DNA of 40,060 nt from Maribacter sp. Its GTDB lineage: Bacteria > Bacteroidota > Bacteroidia > Flavobacteriales > Flavobacteriaceae. The stretch lies in contig JAHDDP010000028.1 of the NCBI GenBank assembly GCA_020629285.1, forward strand, positions 1 through 40,060. Reading direction: 5' to 3'. Shown piece by piece: positions 8,580 through 17,095 of the stretch (its first letter is position 1; each line of letters opens with the position of its first letter). The translations under genes were made by a program, and so were the position numbers. Under the pieces are notes generated by a model that had not been told where the DNA came from, ran no database searches, and worked only from the letters and a program-made list of their open reading frames with translations.

Positions 8580-9719
8580 ATGCAAATAGGACTACAAGTT
8601 AGAACGTTTTTTATGATCGTAATGACTATCGCTGTGTCCAGCTGTAATCAAATAAGAAACATAGCCGATGTTTTTGTAAAACCTACCGCTAGAGAATTAT
8701 ATGCAAGGGAGTTTGAAAAACAAGATTCTTTGAGCTATAATAAGTGGCATAAAGAATTTTTGGTTAGTAAAAACGATAGTTTACAAATTCACTTACCTTA
8801 TATAGAACAGGGTGCATATTTTAAAAATCGATTAGTGGTATACACGTACAATCTATTTTTAGAGGAAGGGGTAATATTTAATATAATTATCAATAATGAA
8901 ATATTAGGTACAAGATGTTTTATTGACCTATTGAAATTAAACGAAGATGGTGGCCTAAAAGATGTTATGCAGAATAATTTTGGCGAGAACAACTTAAAAT
9001 TTAAGATTGTAGAAAGCGGGGTGTATAAGGTTTTAATACAACCAGAATTAAACTCGCAAGGTTTATTTTCCGTTGAAATTTATAATACGCCTAGTTTTGG
9101 TTTTCCCGTTTTAGGAAAAGGCAATAGTGCGGTTCAAAGTTTTTGGGGAGCGGCAAGAGATGGTGGAGCCAGAAGTCATGAGGGTATAGATATTTTTGCA
9201 GAAAGAAAAACACCAGTTGTTGCAGCCGCAGCAGGTAGGGTAAGCTCTACGGGAGAAAGAGGTTTAGGGGGAAAGCAAGTTTGGCTTAAAGCGGGACTTT
9301 TTGGCGAATCTCTTTATTATGCCCATTTAGATACTATTTTGGTTTCAACGGGAAGCAAAGTTGAAATTGGTGACACTTTGGGTTTAGTTGGTAATACGGG
9401 TAATGCAAGAACCACTGCACCGCACTTGCATTTCGGTATTTATAAGACAGGTAAAGGAGCGATAAATCCGCTACCATTTGTTAAAGTTACAGAGCGTCTA
9501 AGTTTTAAACCTTTAAGTAGTATGGCTGAACGTTCAAAGATATCTTCCAAAGTTGCTAATATTAGAAATGCACCAACTGTTTCGGGTACAATTTTGGGCG
9601 AAATCAAGCGAAATGATACAGTGTCTCTACTAGGGTACACAGAAAATTGGGCACATGTTCAATTAAAAGACGGTAAAGGAGCTTTCATTTATAAAGGTTT
9701 AATTTCTGAAATTGATTGA
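8580..9719 (+). CDS. M23 (LytM) family metallopeptidase lipoprotein with C-terminal SH3 domain
   Basis: A probable cell-wall endopeptidase anchored as a lipoprotein (lipobox VSSC, Cys22). Residues about 60-170 form a beta-rich region of unknown type. The M23 domain (about 175-300) has the zinc ligands His200 and Asp204 (SHEGID) and His284 in HLHFG, with H282 as the paired catalytic His. The C-terminus (about 322-379; KVANIRNAPTVSGTILGEI) is a bacterial SH3 domain, which usually binds peptidoglycan. All catalytic residues are present, so it should be an active hydrolase rather than a degenerate activator. A bidirectional terminator follows. Confidence 0.9.
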   Translation: MQIGLQVRTFFMIVMTIAVSSCNQIRNIADVFVKPTARELYAREFEKQDSLSYNKWHKEFLVSKNDSLQIHLPYIEQGAYFKNRLVVYTYNLFLEEGVIFNIIINNEILGTRCFIDLLKLNEDGGLKDVMQNNFGENNLKFKIVESGVYKVLIQPELNSQGLFSVEIYNTPSFGFPVLGKGNSAVQSFWGAARDGGARSHEGIDIFAERKTPVVAAAAGRVSSTGERGLGGKQVWLKAGLFGESLYYAHLDTILVSTGSKVEIGDTLGLVGNTGNARTTAPHLHFGIYKTGKGAINPLPFVKVTERLSFKPLSSMAERSKISSKVANIRNAPTVSGTILGEIKRNDTVSLLGYTENWAHVQLKDGKGAFIYKGLISEID

Positions 9720-9740
9720 CCGCTACATAAAACAATTAAA

Positions 9741-9775
9741 AAAAGCCTTTTAATTTTTAAAATTAAAAGGCTTTA
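9741..9775. terminator. Bidirectional rho-independent terminator
   Basis: A long inverted repeat (left arm 9742-9757, right arm 9759-9774; core AAAGCCTTTTAATT) has A-runs on its left and T-runs on its right. It lies between the convergent M23 and S9 peptidase genes and can serve both. Confidence 0.85.
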
Positions 9776-9845
9776 TCGGTTTTATCGATACCGTATTAGT
9801 TCATATTAATCATTATGAATACAGGTAAATGATGAAATAAATGTT

Positions 9846-11876
9846 TTACTGGTCTGCAACTTTATACTTTTTAAACCAAGCAAGAACACTTGCAATCTTG
9901 GCGACCAAGTTGCTAGGTCTGTTGGCGATACCATGTCCTGCACCTGGTATACGTACCATAGCCGTTTCAACACCCTCTAATTTTAATGCAGTATAGAATT
10001 GCTCAGATTCTGCAATAGGTGTTCTGTAATCTTCTTCTCCGGTTAATAGCATGGTTGGGGTAGTTACATTGGCAACGTACATTAATGGAGAACGTCTAAA
10101 ATAGTTTTCTGGATCTTCCCAAGGTTTCTTGCCGAACCAATATTTCGAGAAAAATGCGGCACCATCGGCATATAGCACAAAGCTTGTCCAGTTGATAACT
10201 GGTTTTGCAACTACGGCTGCTTTAAATCGGTCAGTTTTTCCCACTATCCAAGCAGTAAGCACTCCACCGCCACTACCTCCGGTCACGAAAAGATTGTCGG
10301 TATCGATATATCCATTTTCAATAACGGCATCAACACCGCTCATAAGATCTTCATAGTCATGGTTAGGGTAGTCGTGGTGAATTAAATTACCGAATTCAGC
10401 ACCATAGCTTGTACTACCACGTGGGTTACTATACAAAACCACATAACCAGCAGCGGCGTAAGCTTGTATTTCTGCACTGTAAACAGAACCGTAGCTAGTA
10501 AATGGTCCGCCATGAATTTCAAGAATAAAAGGATATTTTTTATTAGGGTCAAAGTTTGGCGGAGTCACCACCCAACCTTGAATTTTTTGTTGATCGAATG
10601 AAGACTCCCACCAAATTTCTTCGGTTTTGCCCAAATCTCTAAAAGAATAAAGGTCATCATTAACAAAAGTCAATCGCTTAGCCCCTTTTTTATCGGCAGC
10701 TCCTAGATCAGAAGGGTGTTCGGTATTTCCTAAAGTATAGGCGAATCTTGAATTTTTAGAAACCGTAAAATCACCAGCATTATAAGGTCTTCCTAAAGAC
10801 AAACCGCCAAGTCCGTCAACAAGGGTGCTTACTTTACCGTCTAATGTAATATGCCCTATTTTAGTAGCACCCTCCGTATCATATTGAAAATAAAGACCTT
10901 TGCTGTCATTAGCCCATTGTGCATTGGCAATATCTCTATCAAAATTTCCAGAAAGAAGTTTAGAATTGCTTCCGTCGGTATTCATCACATAAAGATTTGT
11001 GATCTGGTACCCTTGCAACTTATCATCGTTACCGGTGTAGGCAATCATTTTTCCATCAGGGGATACTTGTGGAGAACTATCAGGACCATATCTTGTAGTT
11101 AATGGAGAAACTTCTGCCGTAGCAATATTCAAGGCATACACTTCGCTATTGGCAGGCTCTAAGGCTTCATCAGAATTAAAATTTGCAGAGAAATAAAGCG
11201 TTCTGTCGTTTTTTGCCCATACAGGAGCACCATGGTCAAACTTTGTTGTAGTCAATTTCTTAGGTGTGCCACCATCAATAGATAAGGTGAAAATTTGCGT
11301 ATGTCCACCTTTTATATAACCTTGACCGTCACCTCTATAATTTAATTTATCTATATAAGTTGGTGGGGTATTCCACTTTGCGCCTTCTGGTTTTGCCGGT
11401 AGTTTTACAATAGATTGTTCTGCTTCTGGTACAAATATGGTAAAAGCTAAGTAACGGTCATCATGAGACCAACTTACGGCACCAGGTGCTTTTGGGGTGT
11501 TGGTTAATGGGGCAATCTCTTTTGTGTCCATCCACATGAGATACAATTTCATTTTTTCATCTTCTTTGTTCGATTTAAAGATGATTTTTTTACCGTCGTG
11601 CGACCAACGCGGGTAGTAGTCATTCTGGTTGCCAGTAGTCAAAGGTCTATTTTGCGAACCATCATAATTTATAATCCAAAGGTTCGATAAATTTCTATCG
11701 GTCATAATATCCTTAAAGTTCCTAACATAGATAATTTTACTACCATCAGGAGAAATCTGAGGGTCAGAAACATACTCCATATTAAAAATATCGGTCAGCT
11801 CAAGATTAGAGGAAACTTGGGCGGTAATCGATGTTGTAAAGAATAGAAGAAAGAGTGTTTTAATAAAAATTTTCAT
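9846..11876 (-). CDS. S9 family peptidase (prolyl oligopeptidase/acylaminoacyl peptidase type), secreted
   Basis: A 676-residue serine peptidase with a cleavable signal peptide (cut near Ala19-Gln20). Residues about 25-400 form a beta propeller of WD40-like repeats (QISPDGSKIIYVR, RWSHDGKKIIFKS, QVSPDGKMIAYTG). Residues about 420-676 form the alpha/beta hydrolase domain with Ser535 in GGSGGG, Asp616 in GEEDYRTP and His648 in GAGHG, so the triad is intact. It is probably periplasmic and degrades oligopeptides. It is divergent from the glyoxalase-fold gene at 12003 and convergent with the M23 gene. Confidence 0.93.
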   Translation of the reverse strand: MKIFIKTLFLLFFTTSITAQVSSNLELTDIFNMEYVSDPQISPDGSKIIYVRNFKDIMTDRNLSNLWIINYDGSQNRPLTTGNQNDYYPRWSHDGKKIIFKSNKEDEKMKLYLMWMDTKEIAPLTNTPKAPGAVSWSHDDRYLAFTIFVPEAEQSIVKLPAKPEGAKWNTPPTYIDKLNYRGDGQGYIKGGHTQIFTLSIDGGTPKKLTTTKFDHGAPVWAKNDRTLYFSANFNSDEALEPANSEVYALNIATAEVSPLTTRYGPDSSPQVSPDGKMIAYTGNDDKLQGYQITNLYVMNTDGSNSKLLSGNFDRDIANAQWANDSKGLYFQYDTEGATKIGHITLDGKVSTLVDGLGGLSLGRPYNAGDFTVSKNSRFAYTLGNTEHPSDLGAADKKGAKRLTFVNDDLYSFRDLGKTEEIWWESSFDQQKIQGWVVTPPNFDPNKKYPFILEIHGGPFTSYGSVYSAEIQAYAAAGYVVLYSNPRGSTSYGAEFGNLIHHDYPNHDYEDLMSGVDAVIENGYIDTDNLFVTGGSGGGVLTAWIVGKTDRFKAAVVAKPVINWTSFVLYADGAAFFSKYWFGKKPWEDPENYFRRSPLMYVANVTTPTMLLTGEEDYRTPIAESEQFYTALKLEGVETAMVRIPGAGHGIANRPSNLVAKIASVLAWFKKYKVADQ

Positions 11877-12002
11877 AGTGTAGAGTTTGGTTTGAAAAGA
11901 TGCTATGAAGATAGCGAAATACTTAAATAAATGAATCGGTATTTTGTAGAATTGAGTAAGTATTAATATTCAATTTTTTAATCCTTTTTGTATTTTCACA
12001 AT

Positions 12003-12383
12003 ATGGAAGAAAAAGGATTTTTACATCAAATTCATCCTGTATTACCAGTTTGGGATGTTGTTGAGGCGCTAGACTTTTATGTGAATAGATTGTGCTTTAG
12101 AATTGCTTTTGCCGATGATGCTAAGAACCCTAAATACGCAGGTATATTAAGGGATGATATAGAAATTCATTTGCAATGGCACGATAAAAAAATGTGGGAA
12201 GTGGAAATGGACAGACCATTGTTACGTATTGTCTCTCAAAATATCGAAGCCTTATATAATGAATATTCTAGGGTAGATGTTTTTCATGTACATACCCTGT
12301 TACGGGAAACAGCTTGGGGTACGCGTGAGTTTGGCTTTTACGACCCATTCAAAAACGGATTGACATTTTATAGAGATGTATAG
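12003..12383 (+). CDS. Glyoxalase/bleomycin-resistance-fold (VOC) protein
   Basis: A 126-residue protein of the vicinal-oxygen-chelate fold. Visible features are HPVLPVWDVVEALDFYVNRLCF (first beta-alpha-beta module), the strand EIHLQWH, and the C-terminal WGTREFGFYDPFKNGLTF that closes the second module. Such proteins can be dioxygenases, glyoxalases or drug-binding resistance proteins; the substrate here is unknown. I start at the ATG at 12003 rather than a TTG 15 bp upstream. It lies 38 bp ahead of the SDR gene on the same strand, suggesting co-transcription. Confidence 0.82.
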   Translation: MEEKGFLHQIHPVLPVWDVVEALDFYVNRLCFRIAFADDAKNPKYAGILRDDIEIHLQWHDKKMWEVEMDRPLLRIVSQNIEALYNEYSRVDVFHVHTLLRETAWGTREFGFYDPFKNGLTFYRDV

Positions 12384-12421
12384 CGTTTTATTTAATTGAT
12401 TATTAGAATTAAAATATAAAA

Positions 12422-13405
12422 ATGAAGGTATTATTTATAGGAGGAACTGGGAATATCAGTACACCAAGCAGTAGATTGGCAGTAGCTAAAGGAATAGAAT
12501 TATATGTATTGAATAGGGGAAAAGCCAAAGTTGAGATTGAAGGAGCACATTCCATAATCGGCGACATTAACAAACCGGAAGAACTTACAGAACTTAAGAA
12601 GCACGACTGGGATGTTGTGGTGAACTGGATAGCTTTCACACCCGATGATATTGAGCGCGATATTAAATTATTCAAAGGGAAGACCAAGCAATATATTTTT
12701 ATTAGCTCGGCATCTTGTTATCAAACCCCTTTAAGTTATCCAGTAATTACGGAATCTACTCCGCTACATAATCCGCTTTGGGACTATTCTGAGAATAAAA
12801 TACTATGTGAAGACCGATTACAAAAAGCGTATAGAGAAGAAGGATTTCCAATTACGATTGTTAGACCTTCATTGACCTATGATACTGTAATACCAATTGC
12901 AATCGGAGGATTTGATAAATATAACACGGCACAGCGAATTTTAGATGGAAAGGAAATTATTGTTCACGGTGACGGTACATCGCTATGGACGGTTACCCAT
13001 TCAGACGATTTTGCTAAAGGTTTTGTTGGTTTGTTAGGATTACAAACAGCAATCGGTCACGCATTTCACATTACTTCAGATGAGGTTTTAAGCTGGAATA
13101 TGATTTATAAGATTCTAGCCGATGCATTGGGTAAAGAAGCTAAAGTAGTACATATAGCATCAGATTTTATATGTAAAGTAGAACCATCATTTACAGGAAC
13201 GTTATTGGCTGATAAAGGAGAAAGTGTTTTGTTCGATAATACGAAAATTAAAACCTTTGTACCTGGTTTTAAAGCAACTATTCCGTTTTCCGAAGGAATT
13301 AAAAGAACTGTTAACTGGTTGAAAGAGAATCCTGAGCATCAGAATATTAATGAAGAGACCGAGGCTAAAATTGAGAATGTGTTGAAGGCTTATAAGGGTT
13401 TGTAA
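12422..13405 (+). CDS. NAD-dependent epimerase/dehydratase family protein (atypical SDR)
   Basis: A 327-residue Rossmann-fold protein. The N-terminal dinucleotide-binding motif is GGTGNIS (7-13), close to the GGTxxxS form of atypical SDRs related to plant CSP41 proteins and NmrA-like proteins. Other features are DVVVNWIAFTPDDIERDI, IFISSASCYQTP, YSENKILCEDRL (at the position of the catalytic Tyr-x-x-x-Lys: Y-S-E-N-K) and ITIVRPSLTY. The YxxxK pair is preserved, so it may be catalytic. Substrate is unknown; nucleotide sugars are typical of the superfamily. A possible MITE lies immediately downstream. Confidence 0.82.
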   Translation: MKVLFIGGTGNISTPSSRLAVAKGIELYVLNRGKAKVEIEGAHSIIGDINKPEELTELKKHDWDVVVNWIAFTPDDIERDIKLFKGKTKQYIFISSASCYQTPLSYPVITESTPLHNPLWDYSENKILCEDRLQKAYREEGFPITIVRPSLTYDTVIPIAIGGFDKYNTAQRILDGKEIIVHGDGTSLWTVTHSDDFAKGFVGLLGLQTAIGHAFHITSDEVLSWNMIYKILADALGKEAKVVHIASDFICKVEPSFTGTLLADKGESVLFDNTKIKTFVPGFKATIPFSEGIKRTVNWLKENPEHQNINEETEAKIENVLKAYKGL

Positions 13406-13436
13406 GCTAACGAGAGTACTAGCAGGTTGAATCACC

Positions 13437-13605
13437 ATTCGTATTACCCACCCCTTAATCCCCTCCCAAGAGGGGAGATACACGTTTTTGATTGCGAGTT
13501 TGATTAAAAAGTAATTTAAAAGCGATAAGTGAAATTTATCGCGAAGGAATAAAATTATGTTCAAACTATTCCCCTCTTGGGATGGGCTAGGGGTGGGTTT
13601 CGAAT
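13437..13605. repeat. MITE-like inverted repeat with about 37-40 bp arms
   Basis: The left arm (13437-13478) and right arm (13569-13605) are imperfect inverted copies: both read ATTCG..., then ACCCACCCCT, then CCCAAGAGGGG on opposite strands. The left arm itself contains a small hairpin TCCCCT-CCCAAG-AGGGGA. About 90 bp of A/T-rich non-coding DNA lies between. The arms are GC-rich, unlike the neighbourhood. G/C-rich sequence of this kind is familiar to me as an intergenic repeat in Bacteroidota genomes. There is no transposase. Confidence 0.8.
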
Positions 13606-13667
13606 GTATAATAATTTGATAATTGTTACAATGAAAAATTAATTACAACCGTTGTAACTCTAAGTAC

Positions 13668-14360
13668 CTAAGATAAAATAGTACTCGGTATCAATTCTTC
13701 CACAATTTCACCATCTTTCAAATACACGTAGTACGAATGATTTTCATCGTTCAAGGAAACCGAAGTATGAACTTCACCATCAATGAAATGAATTGCAGAA
13801 CGGTCATCGCAGGCGTAACCATCAGATAATTTTCCAGTTTTAATATTCTCGAAATACAATGGTCTACGTGAAGTTTCAGAATTGTAATGCGGACAGTGGC
13901 TTTTGTCAATAAACGCCATACCACCAACGATACTTAATTCCTTGGGTCTGGAGTCTGTAGTACCGCCATTGAACCAGCATAAAGATCCTGCGCTACCGCC
14001 ACCCATAACTACGCCATTGTCATAAGCTTTCTTAAGTGCAACATCAATGCCTTGGACTTTCCAGATGGCAAGCATATTTAAGGTGTTGCCTCCACCAACA
14101 ATAATAGCATCCATACGAGAAATGATTTCTTCGAAAGATTCTTTTTGGTCGTAAGAGTTAATCCAAACTGATAATACATGCGGAGTAACATCTATTTGCG
14201 AACACACTTCATGAAAAGAAGCAATATACTGCTCGTCTTCTCCACTGGCGGTAGGAATAAAACACATATTCGGTTTTTCCTTGCCAGTAGCTTTAGCAAT
14301 ATAATTTAAGAATGGTACGGTATGGCGACCGCTACCGTAAATCACCATTTGCTTTTTCAT
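13668..14360 (-). CDS. Peptidase S51 family protein (peptidase E-like)
   Basis: A 230-residue protein of the S51/class-I glutamine-amidotransferase-like fold. The nucleophile elbow GGGSAGS places the catalytic serine at Ser123, as in dipeptidase E and cyanophycinase relatives. The preceding strand IIVGGGNTLNML (87-98) is a family hallmark, as is HCPHYNSE. E. coli PepE cleaves Asp-X dipeptides, but this protein belongs to a somewhat different subgroup, so I give no symbol. No signal peptide is present. It lies 38 bp downstream of rhlE on the same strand and is probably co-transcribed with it. Confidence 0.85.
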   Translation of the reverse strand: MKKQMVIYGSGRHTVPFLNYIAKATGKEKPNMCFIPTASGEDEQYIASFHEVCSQIDVTPHVLSVWINSYDQKESFEEIISRMDAIIVGGGNTLNMLAIWKVQGIDVALKKAYDNGVVMGGGSAGSLCWFNGGTTDSRPKELSIVGGMAFIDKSHCPHYNSETSRRPLYFENIKTGKLSDGYACDDRSAIHFIDGEVHTSVSLNDENHSYYVYLKDGEIVEELIPSTILS

Positions 14361-14398
14361 AATGAGAAGTATTAGTATGAATATGATGCTAACAGAAG

Positions 14399-15700
14399 CT
14401 ATTCGCTTCTGCTAGAGTCATTTCTTTTTTTTGGTCTACTTGTATTTCTATTGTTCTTTCCTCTAAAGTTGTTACCACCAGGTCTATTTCTGTTTCTATT
14501 TTTGTTTCGCGAATTGCCTTGCTTTTTTTTCGGTGGCATCGGTTGATCATCAGAAGGCGTATCGGCATCTACAAATTGATGTTCTGGCATACGTGGTACA
14601 GATTGTTTTATTAATTTTTCTATATCACGTAAATAGGCTCTTTCCTCTTTATCGCAAAATGAAAGTGCTATACCACTAGCATTTGCACGCCCTGTTCTAC
14701 CAATACGGTGAACATATGTTTCAGATACATTAGGTAAATCGTAATTTACAACTAATGACAAGTCTTCAACATCGATACCCCTTGCGGCAATATCGGTAGC
14801 TACCAAAACTTTAAGATCTCCGTCTTTAAAAGCTTTTAATGCCTTTTGTCTTGCCGTTTGCGATTTGTTACCGTGAATAGCAGCGGAACGTATACCGGCT
14901 TGGTCCAATTTCTTTACGATCTTATTAGCACCATGCTTGGTTCTTGAGAATACGATTAAGGTATTTTCAGGATTCTCCTTGATAAGGTGAATTAAAAGTT
15001 TAGGCTTGTTCGCTTTGCTAACAAAATAAACTCCCTGTTCAACTTTTTCTGCTGTAGCTTGTTCTGGCTTAATAGTAACGCGTTCAAAATCGCCCAACAT
15101 TTTTCTAGAAAGCTCCACGATATCTTTTGGCATTGTAGCTGAAAAGAACAATGATTGTCTTTTAGGGGGCAATTTTGCAATGATTTTTTTGATATCGTGA
15201 ATAAAGCCCATGTCCAACATTTGGTCAGCTTCATCAAGTACTACATGCTCTAAATCTCTAAAAGAAATAAAACCTTGATTCATTAAATCTAATAAACGAC
15301 CCGGAGTAGCCACTAAAATATCTACACCACCTCTAAGTGCGTTTACTTGTTTCCCTTGTTTTACTCCACCAAAAATAACGGTATTTCGTAACCCTGTATA
15401 TTTACCATATGCGGTAAGACTTTCGCTAATTTGAATAGCTAGTTCACGGGTAGGTGTAACAATAAGTGCTTTTACTTTTCGCTTTGTCTGTCGTAAGCTG
15501 ATACCCTCATACAACTGATGTAAGATAGGAATACCAAAAGCTGCTGTTTTACCAGTACCTGTTTGCGCAACTCCCAAAAGGTCTTTGCCTTGGAGTAATA
15601 TAGGAATGGATTGTTCTTGAATTGGAGTAGGGTGAGTATATCCTTCAGCTTCTAATGCTTTTAGGATTGGTTCGGCTAGGCCGAGTTCTTTAAATGTCAT
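14399..15700 (-). CDS. rhlE: DEAD-box ATP-dependent RNA helicase, RhlE type
   Basis: A 433-residue RNA helicase that remodels ribosomal and messenger RNA. Motifs in order: Q motif (PTPIQEQSIP, 25-34), Walker A AQTGTGKT (45-52), PTREL, DEAD (156-159), SAT (187-189), then in the second RecA domain LIVFSRTKHGANK, ATDIAARGID and HRIGRTGR. The C-terminus from about residue 385 is a basic Asn/Arg/Lys/Gly-rich tail, typical of RhlE, that binds RNA nonspecifically. The start at 15700 gives the conserved MTFKELGL opening. DNA upstream is a long repeat-rich non-coding region. Confidence 0.95.
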   Translation of the reverse strand: MTFKELGLAEPILKALEAEGYTHPTPIQEQSIPILLQGKDLLGVAQTGTGKTAAFGIPILHQLYEGISLRQTKRKVKALIVTPTRELAIQISESLTAYGKYTGLRNTVIFGGVKQGKQVNALRGGVDILVATPGRLLDLMNQGFISFRDLEHVVLDEADQMLDMGFIHDIKKIIAKLPPKRQSLFFSATMPKDIVELSRKMLGDFERVTIKPEQATAEKVEQGVYFVSKANKPKLLIHLIKENPENTLIVFSRTKHGANKIVKKLDQAGIRSAAIHGNKSQTARQKALKAFKDGDLKVLVATDIAARGIDVEDLSLVVNYDLPNVSETYVHRIGRTGRANASGIALSFCDKEERAYLRDIEKLIKQSVPRMPEHQFVDADTPSDDQPMPPKKKQGNSRNKNRNRNRPGGNNFRGKNNRNTSRPKKRNDSSRSE

Positions 15701-15719
15701 AAAATATTAATAAGATGCA

Positions 15720-16200
15720 AAGGTACGGTTTAATGTGGAAGGAAATATAAAGTGAGATTAAAGTACGAAGTGCAAAGTGCAAAGTACAAAGTATTAAGTA
15801 ATAAGTATTAAGTAAGAAGTTCTAGGTCGTTCAAAGTAAGAAGTATTAAGAGTTTAGAAAATAGAATAAAGAGAATAGACTTTTTTAATAGTTCTTGATC
15901 AAGCGTATTTAGCGTAGCTAAATTTTATAATTTCTAATAACGAACAACGAACAACGAACAACTCATTCTGAACTTAATTTTTGAGTTTGAGCTTGTATTT
16001 AAACTTGTATTTAAAACATCATTTGTCGGTTAACGACATCAAAAATCGGTAAGGTGTTTTTTGGGTTGTTGTCGTTTATCGATGCGATTTTACACTTTAC
16101 CCGAACTTGTGTCAACTAACGAGTATTAGGGGTTTTTCAGCGATTCATCACCTAGTAAAACAAGGTCTGCGGCGTTCTATTATTGTAACAAACGCAAGTC
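15720..16200. repeat. Copy A leader of the tandem duplicated unit (repeat-rich non-coding DNA)
   Basis: This non-coding stretch precedes the first 78-aa gene and is repeated as 16441-16856 and partly as 17096-17313. It contains AAGTACAAAGT-type short repeats, a perfect palindrome CTTGATCAAG (15894-15903), three CGAACAA heptamers near 15941-15961, a TTGAGTTTGAGCTTG tract, and a conserved promoter-proximal 180 bp. No gene is visible. Confidence 0.85.
16032..16076. promoter_or_regulatory. Conserved inverted motif AACGACA...TGTCGTT (copy A)
   Basis: AACGACA (16032-16038) and TGTCGTT (16070-16076) are inverted copies 31 bp apart, about 125 bp before the ATG. The same pair occurs in copy B. A second element, TCGGT, is repeated at 16026 and 16046 (20-bp period). 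Candidate operator; the factor is unknown. Confidence 0.4.
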
Positions 16201-16437
16201 ATGAAAACAATAATAGCAACAATCTTCATCATCTTTTTAAGCTTCACTGCTCAAGCACAGAACTCTACTGAAGAAGTAAAGGTTGAAACTATTGAAATGA
16301 GTATTGTTACAGAAACTGTGAATGAAGTAAAAGCTGAATCTAATACTGAAGTAGCTAGACTATACAAATTCAAAAACTCAAGAATCAAAAGAGATTTGAA
16401 CTTTTTGACTAAAGCGAACAAGCCTAAGATGGCGTAA
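16201..16437 (+). CDS. Small secreted protein, copy A (78 aa)
   Basis: A 78-residue exported protein. A cleavable signal peptide (FIIFLSFTAQAQ, cut after AQA) leaves a mature chain of about 59 residues with an acidic first half (TEEVKVETIEMS, NEVKAESNTEV) and a basic second half ending in RLYKFKNSRIKRDL and a Lys-rich tail. There are no cysteines in the mature part. I recall similar RLYK-x-KNSRxK proteins as multi-copy hypothetical genes in Flavobacteriaceae, but know of no function. The DNA differs from copy B by only one silent base (GCG versus GCA in the last codon), while the flanks differ much more. Confidence 0.82.
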   Translation: MKTIIATIFIIFLSFTAQAQNSTEEVKVETIEMSIVTETVNEVKAESNTEVARLYKFKNSRIKRDLNFLTKANKPKMA

Positions 16438-16440
16438 GTT

Positions 16441-16856
16441 TTAGTATTCAGTTGCCAGTTACGGTTTACAGTATTTAGTAATGAGTATTAAGTACAAAGT
16501 ACAAAGTACAAAGTATTAAGAAGTTAGAAAATAGAATATAGAGAATAGATTTTTTGATTAGTTCTTGATCAAGCGTATTTAGTATAGCTAAATTTTATAG
16601 TTTCTAACAACGAACAACTCATTCTGAACTTAATTTTTGAGTTTGAGCTTGTATTTGAACTTGTACTTAAAACATCATTTCTCGGTTAACGACATCAATT
16701 ATCGGTAAGGTGTTTTTGGGGTTGTTGTCGTTTATCGATGCGATTTTACACTTTACCCGAACTTGTGTCAAGTAACGAGTATTAGGGGTTTTTCAGCGAT
16801 TCATCACCTAGTAAAACAAGGTCTGCGGCGTTCTATTATTGTAACAAACGCAAGTC
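16441..16856. repeat. Copy B leader of the tandem duplicated unit
   Basis: Repeat of 15720-16200. It holds AAAGTAC heptamers (about 3.5 copies near 16490-16514), the palindrome CTTGATCAAG (16564-16573), only one CGAACAA heptamer, and the conserved promoter-proximal region. The spacing between palindrome and AACGACA is 124 bp here against 138 bp in copy A; the 14-bp difference equals two heptamers. No additional gene is visible. Confidence 0.85.
16688..16732. promoter_or_regulatory. Conserved inverted motif AACGACA...TGTCGTT (copy B)
   Basis: AACGACA (16688-16694) and TGTCGTT (16726-16732) repeat the arrangement of copy A with the same spacing. The DNA between differs at a few bases while the two arms are unchanged. 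Confidence 0.4.
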
Positions 16857-17093
16857 ATGAAAACAATAATAGCAACAATCTTCATCATCTTTTTAAGCTT
16901 CACTGCTCAAGCACAGAACTCTACTGAAGAAGTAAAGGTTGAAACTATTGAAATGAGTATTGTTACAGAAACTGTGAATGAAGTAAAAGCTGAATCTAAT
17001 ACTGAAGTAGCTAGACTATACAAATTCAAAAACTCAAGAATCAAAAGAGATTTGAACTTTTTGACTAAAGCGAACAAGCCTAAGATGGCATAA
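16857..17093 (+). CDS. Small secreted protein, copy B (78 aa)
   Basis: The protein is identical in sequence to the product of copy A, 656 bp upstream. It has the same signal peptide with an AQA cleavage site, the same acidic then basic mature chain, and no cysteines. Near-identity of the two genes implies a very recent duplication or ongoing gene conversion. The promoter-proximal 120 bp is also nearly unchanged (one C/G difference noted), whereas the more distal leader has diverged. Function is unknown. Confidence 0.82.
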   Translation: MKTIIATIFIIFLSFTAQAQNSTEEVKVETIEMSIVTETVNEVKAESNTEVARLYKFKNSRIKRDLNFLTKANKPKMA

Positions 17094-17095
17094 GT

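Noticed and set aside
16020-16200. LytTR-type half-sites upstream of the 78-aa secreted-protein genes
   Set aside because: I tested the GTT-centred positions on both strands against the consensus; none gave two good half-sites with a 21-bp period.
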